A stretch of 26,532 bases of DNA from Pollutimonas sp036675955 (GTDB taxonomy: Bacteria; Pseudomonadota; Gammaproteobacteria; Burkholderiales; Burkholderiaceae_B). Location of the stretch: positions 1-26,532 of the forward strand of contig JAKFDW010000239.1 of assembly GCA_036675955.1 (NCBI GenBank), in the 5' to 3' direction. The notes below the pieces were generated by a model. That model did no database searches, was not told the DNA's origin, and worked only from the letters and a program-made list of their open reading frames with translations. Positions 23,154 to 26,532 of this stretch are shown one piece after another. Position numbers and translations under genes: made by a program. How positions within the stretch are numbered: the first letter of the stretch is position 1; each line of letters starts with the position of its first letter.

Positions 23154-23492
23154 ATGAAATTAGTTGCGGCAATCATCAAGCCGTTCAAGCTCGACGAAGT
23201 GCGTGAAGCGCTCGCCGACATCGGTGTCAGTGGGCTTACAGTTACCGAAGTCAAGGGTTTCGGCCGCCAGAAAGGTCATACGGAGCTGTATCGGGGCGCC
23301 GAGTATGTCGTCGATTTCCTGCCCAAGATCCGCGTGGAAGTTGTGTTGCCGGCCCCTATGGTCGAAGCCGCTATCGACGCCATTATCAAAGCGGCCTTCA
23401 CGGGTAAAATCGGCGATGGCAAAATTTTCGTCACGGCGGTGGAGCAGGCCATACGCATTCGTACCGGTGAAAGCGGAATAGACGCTTTGTAG
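23154..23492 (+). CDS. glnB: nitrogen regulatory protein P-II
   Basis: PII is a trimeric sensor that integrates 2-oxoglutarate and ATP/ADP with glutamine, the latter through uridylylation by GlnD, and controls glutamine synthetase, NtrB and transport. The 112-residue length is canonical. The T-loop is complete, with Tyr51 (RGAEYVVDFLPK) as the uridylylation site, and GFGRQKGHTELYRG precedes it. The ATP-binding C-terminus includes GDGKIFV and RIRTGE. An AGCGGAG site precedes the ATG. No amtB follows, which argues for GlnB rather than GlnK, though this is only contextual. It lies between ybdG and a gamma-glutamyltransferase gene. Confidence 0.93.
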   Translation: MKLVAAIIKPFKLDEVREALADIGVSGLTVTEVKGFGRQKGHTELYRGAEYVVDFLPKIRVEVVLPAPMVEAAIDAIIKAAFTGKIGDGKIFVTAVEQAIRIRTGESGIDAL

Positions 23493-23558
23493 GGCTGGGT
23501 TGGGAATAATTTTATTAACATGCGCTTGCCGGCACGCGGCGGGCGCCGAGGTATAGCA

Positions 23559-25184
23559 ATGAAGCCGTTCAATTGGGATAATCCTTATCGCACCGAGCGC
23601 ACACCGCTTTTTGCGCGCAACGTGGTGTCGACTTCGCATCCTTTGGCCGCCCAGGCAGGGCTGCGCATGATGCTCAAGGGCGGCAACGCGGTGGACGCGG
23701 CCATCGCCGCGGCGGCCACCATCGTGCTCGTGGAGCCGGTTTCCTGCGGCCTGGGCGGCGATTGCTTCGCAATATTGTGGGATGGCAAGCAACTACAGGG
23801 CTTGAATTCATCCGGGGTGGCTCCGGCCGCCTGGAATGTCGAGTATTTCAAGCGTAAATATGGCAGCAACCCGCAGGGTCTCGCCGCCATGCCGCTGCGC
23901 GGCTGGGATACCGTCACGGTGCCGGGTGTCGTCGCCGGGTGGGCGGCTCTGCATGAGCGCCATGGAAAACTGCCGTTCGAGTCGCTGTTCGAGCCGGCTA
24001 TCGAGATCGCTGAGCGCGGCTTTTCGGTGCCTCCCGTCGTTCATCGAAAATGGGTCGCTGCAGCGGCCGAACTCAAGAACCAGCCCGGCTTTGCCGAGGC
24101 CTTCATGCCCGAAGGCAGGGCGCCGCACATCGGCGAGCTTTTTTCGCTTCCCGATGCCGCCCGCACGCTCCGGCTGATCGCAGAAAGCAAGGGGCGGGCA
24201 TTCTACGAGGGCGAGCTGGCCGAGAAAATAGCCGCATTCAGCAAGGCTTGCGGCGCGGCAATGACGCTCGAGGACCTGCGCGCCTACCAGCCGGAATGGG
24301 TTGCTCCGATCGCCAAAGATTACCGCGGCTACACCCTCAACGAGATCCCGCCAAATGGGCAAGGTATTGCCGCCCAGATGGCCTTGGGCATTCTTCAGAA
24401 TTTCAATCTGGCCGATCTGCCGGTTGATTCGCTGGAGTCGCAGCATCTGCAGATCGAGGCCATGAAGCTGGCGTTTGCCGATCTGTATCGCTATGCGGCC
24501 GACCCGCGCAGCATGGAGGTGACTCCCGCCGAAATGCTCGATGATGCATATCTGGCCAGTCGCGCACGCCTGATCGATCGCGACCGCGCCACCCAGTTCG
24601 GGCCGGGCCGTCCGGCTTCTGGAGGCACCATCTACCTGACGGCCGCCGACGAAAGCGGCATGATGGTCTCCTTTATTCAGTCCAACTACATGGGTTTCGG
24701 CTCCGGCGTGGTTGTGCCGGGTACCGGGATCAGCCTGCAAAACCGGGGCTATGGATTCTCCATGGATCCGGCGTCGCCCAATGTCGTCGAAGGCGGCAAG
24801 CGTCCTTTCCACACCATCATCCCGGGTTTCCTCACCCGGGACGGCAAGCCCATCATGAGCTTTGGCGTCATGGGCGGCGACATGCAACCGCAAGGCCATC
24901 TGCAAACGGTGGTCCGCATGCTGGACTACGACCAGCAGCCGCAGGCGGCATGTTGCGCGCCGCGCTGGAAGCTCAACCGCGACTTCACGCTGGATCTCGA
25001 AACAGGCATCAGTGCCAGCGTAGCCGAAGGCTTGCAGGCCAAAGGGCACGTGCTCAAGGCTGTGGACGACCCTTATATGGATTTCGGTGCGGGCCAGTTT
25101 ATTTGCCGCTTGTCCGACGACCCCGCCCGCGGATACGTGGCGGCCAGCGACAGCCGCCGCGACGGCCAGGCAGTCGGTTTCTAG
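23559..25184 (+). CDS. gamma-glutamyltransferase family protein, no signal peptide
   Basis: A 541-residue N-terminal-nucleophile hydrolase of the gamma-glutamyltransferase family. The large subunit carries MMLKGGNAVDAAIAAAATI and EPVSCGLGGDCFAILWD. Autocleavage is expected before Thr357 in GGTIYLTAAD, which aligns with the nucleophile of E. coli Ggt; the following residue is Ile rather than Thr, as in the YwrD-like branch. The small subunit has SNYMGFGSGVVVPGTGISLQ, RPFHTIIPGF and FGVMGGDMQPQGHLQ. There is no signal peptide from the ATG at 23559 (GAGG 7 bases upstream), so it is probably cytosolic, unlike periplasmic Ggt. The substrate may be glutathione-related or another gamma-glutamyl or N-acyl compound. 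It lies 66 bases after glnB. Confidence 0.9.
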   Translation: MKPFNWDNPYRTERTPLFARNVVSTSHPLAAQAGLRMMLKGGNAVDAAIAAAATIVLVEPVSCGLGGDCFAILWDGKQLQGLNSSGVAPAAWNVEYFKRKYGSNPQGLAAMPLRGWDTVTVPGVVAGWAALHERHGKLPFESLFEPAIEIAERGFSVPPVVHRKWVAAAAELKNQPGFAEAFMPEGRAPHIGELFSLPDAARTLRLIAESKGRAFYEGELAEKIAAFSKACGAAMTLEDLRAYQPEWVAPIAKDYRGYTLNEIPPNGQGIAAQMALGILQNFNLADLPVDSLESQHLQIEAMKLAFADLYRYAADPRSMEVTPAEMLDDAYLASRARLIDRDRATQFGPGRPASGGTIYLTAADESGMMVSFIQSNYMGFGSGVVVPGTGISLQNRGYGFSMDPASPNVVEGGKRPFHTIIPGFLTRDGKPIMSFGVMGGDMQPQGHLQTVVRMLDYDQQPQAACCAPRWKLNRDFTLDLETGISASVAEGLQAKGHVLKAVDDPYMDFGAGQFICRLSDDPARGYVAASDSRRDGQAVGF

Positions 25185-25198
25185 TTCATGTACCTGTC

Positions 25199-25230
25199 AG
25201 GGCCGGCTCCGGTGCCGGCCCTGCATTTTT
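25199..25230 (+). terminator. Rho-independent terminator after gamma-glutamyltransferase gene
   Basis: AGGGCCGGC at 25199-25207 pairs perfectly with GCCGGCCCT at 25214-25222 around a 6-base loop, followed within a few bases by TTTTT at 25226-25230. It lies 15 bases after the gamma-glutamyltransferase stop and before yaeQ, so yaeQ probably has its own transcription start or depends on read-through. Confidence 0.85.
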
Positions 25231-25254
25231 CTCCGAAAGTAGCAAAGGCATTCT

Positions 25255-25791
25255 ATGGCATTGCGTGCCACGATTTTCAAGCTGGAACTGCACGTGGCCG
25301 ATATGGTGCGCGGCTACTATGACAGTCACACACTCACACTTGCGCGCCATCCATCGGAGACCGATGAGCGCATGATGCTGCGCGTACTGGCGTATGCTTT
25401 GTACGCGAGCGAGGGGCTTTCCTTCACGCGCGGGCTCAGCACCACCGACGAACCTTCGCTTTGGGAAAAAGACCTTACCGGCACCATCCTGACCTGGATC
25501 GAACTTGGCCACCCCGATGAGCGTCGCATGCTGCAGGCCAGTGGCAGATCGAACCGCGTCGTCGTCTTCTGCTACGGCGGACATGCCAGCCAGGTCTGGT
25601 GGCAGGGCGTAGAGGCGGGAGTCGCCCGGGCTCAGAACCTGAACATCATTTCCGTGAGTCCGGCGCAGGTTCAGGCGCTTGCCAAGCTTGTCACGCGCAA
25701 TATGACATTGCACGTGACCATCGAAGAAGGGACCGCACTGGTTACATCCGCCGACGATAGCGTTTCGGTCGATATCGACGTGTGGCGCTGA
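25255..25791 (+). CDS. yaeQ: YaeQ family protein
   Basis: A 178-residue protein matching the YaeQ family throughout: MALRATIFKLELHVADM at the N-terminus, then ARHPSETDERMMLRVLAYAL, LSTTDEPSLWEKDLTG and the C-terminal MTLHVTIEEGTALVTSAD. YaeQ has a PD-(D/E)XK nuclease-like fold; the GLSTTDEPSLWEKD region holds candidate Asp/Glu and Lys residues. E. coli YaeQ was reported to compensate for loss of RfaH, but its biochemical function is unresolved. Length is normal. It follows a strong terminator by 24 bases and converges on ubiC with 70 bases between stops. Confidence 0.93.
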   Translation: MALRATIFKLELHVADMVRGYYDSHTLTLARHPSETDERMMLRVLAYALYASEGLSFTRGLSTTDEPSLWEKDLTGTILTWIELGHPDERRMLQASGRSNRVVVFCYGGHASQVWWQGVEAGVARAQNLNIISVSPAQVQALAKLVTRNMTLHVTIEEGTALVTSADDSVSVDIDVWR

Positions 25792-25861
25792 CCCGCATTG
25801 TGACCGGACACGCTTGAATGCCGCGGGAATGGTATGATGCGCCGCTGCCTGTATGGCGGGC

Positions 25862-26422
25862 CTACCTGCCTGCCACGGCCCAGAACTGCGGCAAAAAGCA
25901 TTCGGCAACCAATAAAGGCTGATGCTGGCGCCAGAATACCGAGCAGCGGGCCAGCATCCGGTGCGCCGGGGGGCACTGATTCCCCATCATGCGTCGGACC
26001 GACCGGTACAAGGGATTCTGCTCGTTCAGGCGACAGGCGAAAAACTGCGATCGTGTAATTTGCGAGTCGTGATACAACATATCGGCCAGCGGACGGGTGC
26101 GGAGCCGCCGCATTCCCTGCCATAGGCCATGTGAAGCATTCAGCGGGGTAAAGCTGCGCGCGAACACGCTTTGCGTACCATTGATCGACATGACGATTTC
26201 GCGCAGCCAGATCGGCGAACGCGGGACGCCATCCAGCATCCATGCTTCGCTGGAATGCAGGCCCTGCGCTTGTTCGCGCACGACCTGTAGCTGCACATTG
26301 CCAATTTCACGCAGGCCCGCGGTCAGGGCTCCAGGTCGAAATAACCAATACTTTTGTTGCTGACTGAGTGATGGCGACGGCAAGGCAAGCCAGTCGCTGC
26401 TATAAGGCGGGAAGAGTTCCAT
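25862..26422 (-). CDS. ubiC: chorismate lyase
   Basis: UbiC removes pyruvate from chorismate to give 4-hydroxybenzoate, the first committed step of ubiquinone synthesis. The 186-residue product has the expected small single-domain size. Recognisable parts are the N-terminal WLALPSPSLSQQQKYWLFRPGALT, the central RSPIWLREIVMSINGTQSVFARSFTP with the chorismate-binding arginine region, and the C-terminal ARCSVFWRQHQPLLVAECFLP with its conserved glutamate. ubiA is not beside it. The ATG has no Shine-Dalgarno sequence; GATAAT on the minus strand lies 7 bases upstream. It diverges from the pseudouridine synthase gene across only 36 bases. Confidence 0.9.
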   Translation of the reverse strand: MELFPPYSSDWLALPSPSLSQQQKYWLFRPGALTAGLREIGNVQLQVVREQAQGLHSSEAWMLDGVPRSPIWLREIVMSINGTQSVFARSFTPLNASHGLWQGMRRLRTRPLADMLYHDSQITRSQFFACRLNEQNPLYRSVRRMMGNQCPPAHRMLARCSVFWRQHQPLLVAECFLPQFWAVAGR

Positions 26423-26458
26423 AAACTATATTATCGCCAAAGTCATAAAATACCGCTC
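26423..26458. promoter_or_regulatory. compact divergent ubiC / rluF-like promoter region
   Basis: Within 36 bases there are two back-to-back -10 candidates: GATAAT on the minus strand (complement at 26430-26435) 7 bases before the ubiC ATG, and TAAAAT at 26446-26451 on the plus strand 7 bases before the rluF-like ATG. Neither gene has a Shine-Dalgarno sequence. Any -35 contacts would fall at or across the other gene's start. Confidence 0.4.
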
Positions 26459-26532
26459 ATGGAAAAGACACGAATTTCAAAATTGATGGCCGAACAGGGC
26501 CTATGTTCACGCCGCGAGGCCGACGCCTATAT
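26459..26532 (+). CDS. RluF/RluB-family 23S rRNA pseudouridine synthase, N-terminal fragment
   Basis: Only the first 24 codons are present; the gene leaves the right edge. RISKLMAEQGLCSRREADAY is the opening of the S4 RNA-binding domain that precedes the catalytic domain in RsuA/RluB/RluE/RluF pseudouridine synthases, and CSRREAD is its most recognisable part. It most resembles RluF/RluB rather than RsuA. The catalytic aspartate is outside the window, so the exact member is not determined. The ATG lies 7 bases after TAAAAT with no ribosome-binding site. Confidence 0.85.
   Translation, partial: MEKTRISKLMAEQGLCSRREADAY

Noticed and set aside
23808..25049. 413-codon open frame on the minus strand
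   Set aside because: It lies entirely inside the gamma-glutamyltransferase gene on the other strand, shows no recognisable motif and has the His/Arg/Gly-rich composition typical of antisense frames in GC-rich DNA.
1..26532. tRNA, rRNA, CRISPR, insertion sequence or prophage elements
   Set aside because: No cloverleaf-like sequences, regularly spaced repeats, transposase-like or integrase-like proteins, or flanking direct repeats were found on reading both strands.

Overview
The window looks like a chromosomal segment of a betaproteobacterium of the order Burkholderiales, most probably an Alcaligenaceae member (Bordetella/Achromobacter/Pusillimonas-like). This rests on the GC-rich codon use, the Bug-type solute receptor next to an acyl-CoA dehydrogenase and a class III CoA-transferase, a YbdG-type channel beside a PII gene, and the surE-pcm-nlpD ... 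rlmD order. It is mostly housekeeping: 25 complete protein genes and two cut by the window edges. I see no rRNA, tRNA, CRISPR array, insertion sequence, prophage gene or attachment site.

Region 1 (1-6363). The N-terminus of an ABC ATPase leaves the left edge on the minus strand. A plus-strand run follows: NAD(P)HX repair enzyme (nnrE-nnrD fusion), HAD phosphatase, tRNA adenosine deaminase tadA (overlapping the HAD gene by 8 bases), an LD-carboxypeptidase with a very His-rich N-terminus, ABC-F ATPase ybiT and the IMPACT-family gene yigZ.

Region 2 (6329-11234) is the most accessory-looking part: a LysR regulator diverges from a three-gene catabolic unit encoding an AidB-like acyl-CoA dehydrogenase, a periplasmic Bug receptor and a class III CoA-transferase. 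Together these suggest capture, CoA activation and alpha,beta-oxidation of an unknown organic acid.

Region 3 (11305-14954). A thioredoxin and an AzgA-type purine permease lie on the minus strand, separated by nested inverted repeats. tsaD runs divergently, and plsY converges on it with 9 bases between stops.

Region 4 (15063-20357). surE-pcm-nlpD and a PolB-like 3'-5' exonuclease form a tightly overlapping operon, followed by a Spy/CpxP-like periplasmic protein and the 23S rRNA methyltransferase rlmD. The rpoS gene usually found after nlpD is absent.

Region 5 (20363-26532). argH (minus) diverges from ybdG, glnB, ggt and yaeQ. ubiC (minus) then diverges from a truncated RluF/RluB-type pseudouridine synthase at the right edge.

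I found no convincingly new multi-gene system. The best second-look signals are: a recurring start arrangement in which a -10-like hexamer sits 7-9 bases before the start codon with no Shine-Dalgarno sequence (tsaD, rluF-like, ubiC, argH), including a near-identical 16-mer at tsaD and the rluF-like gene; the loss of rpoS from its conserved neighbourhood; and His-rich, probably metal-binding segments on two envelope-related proteins.
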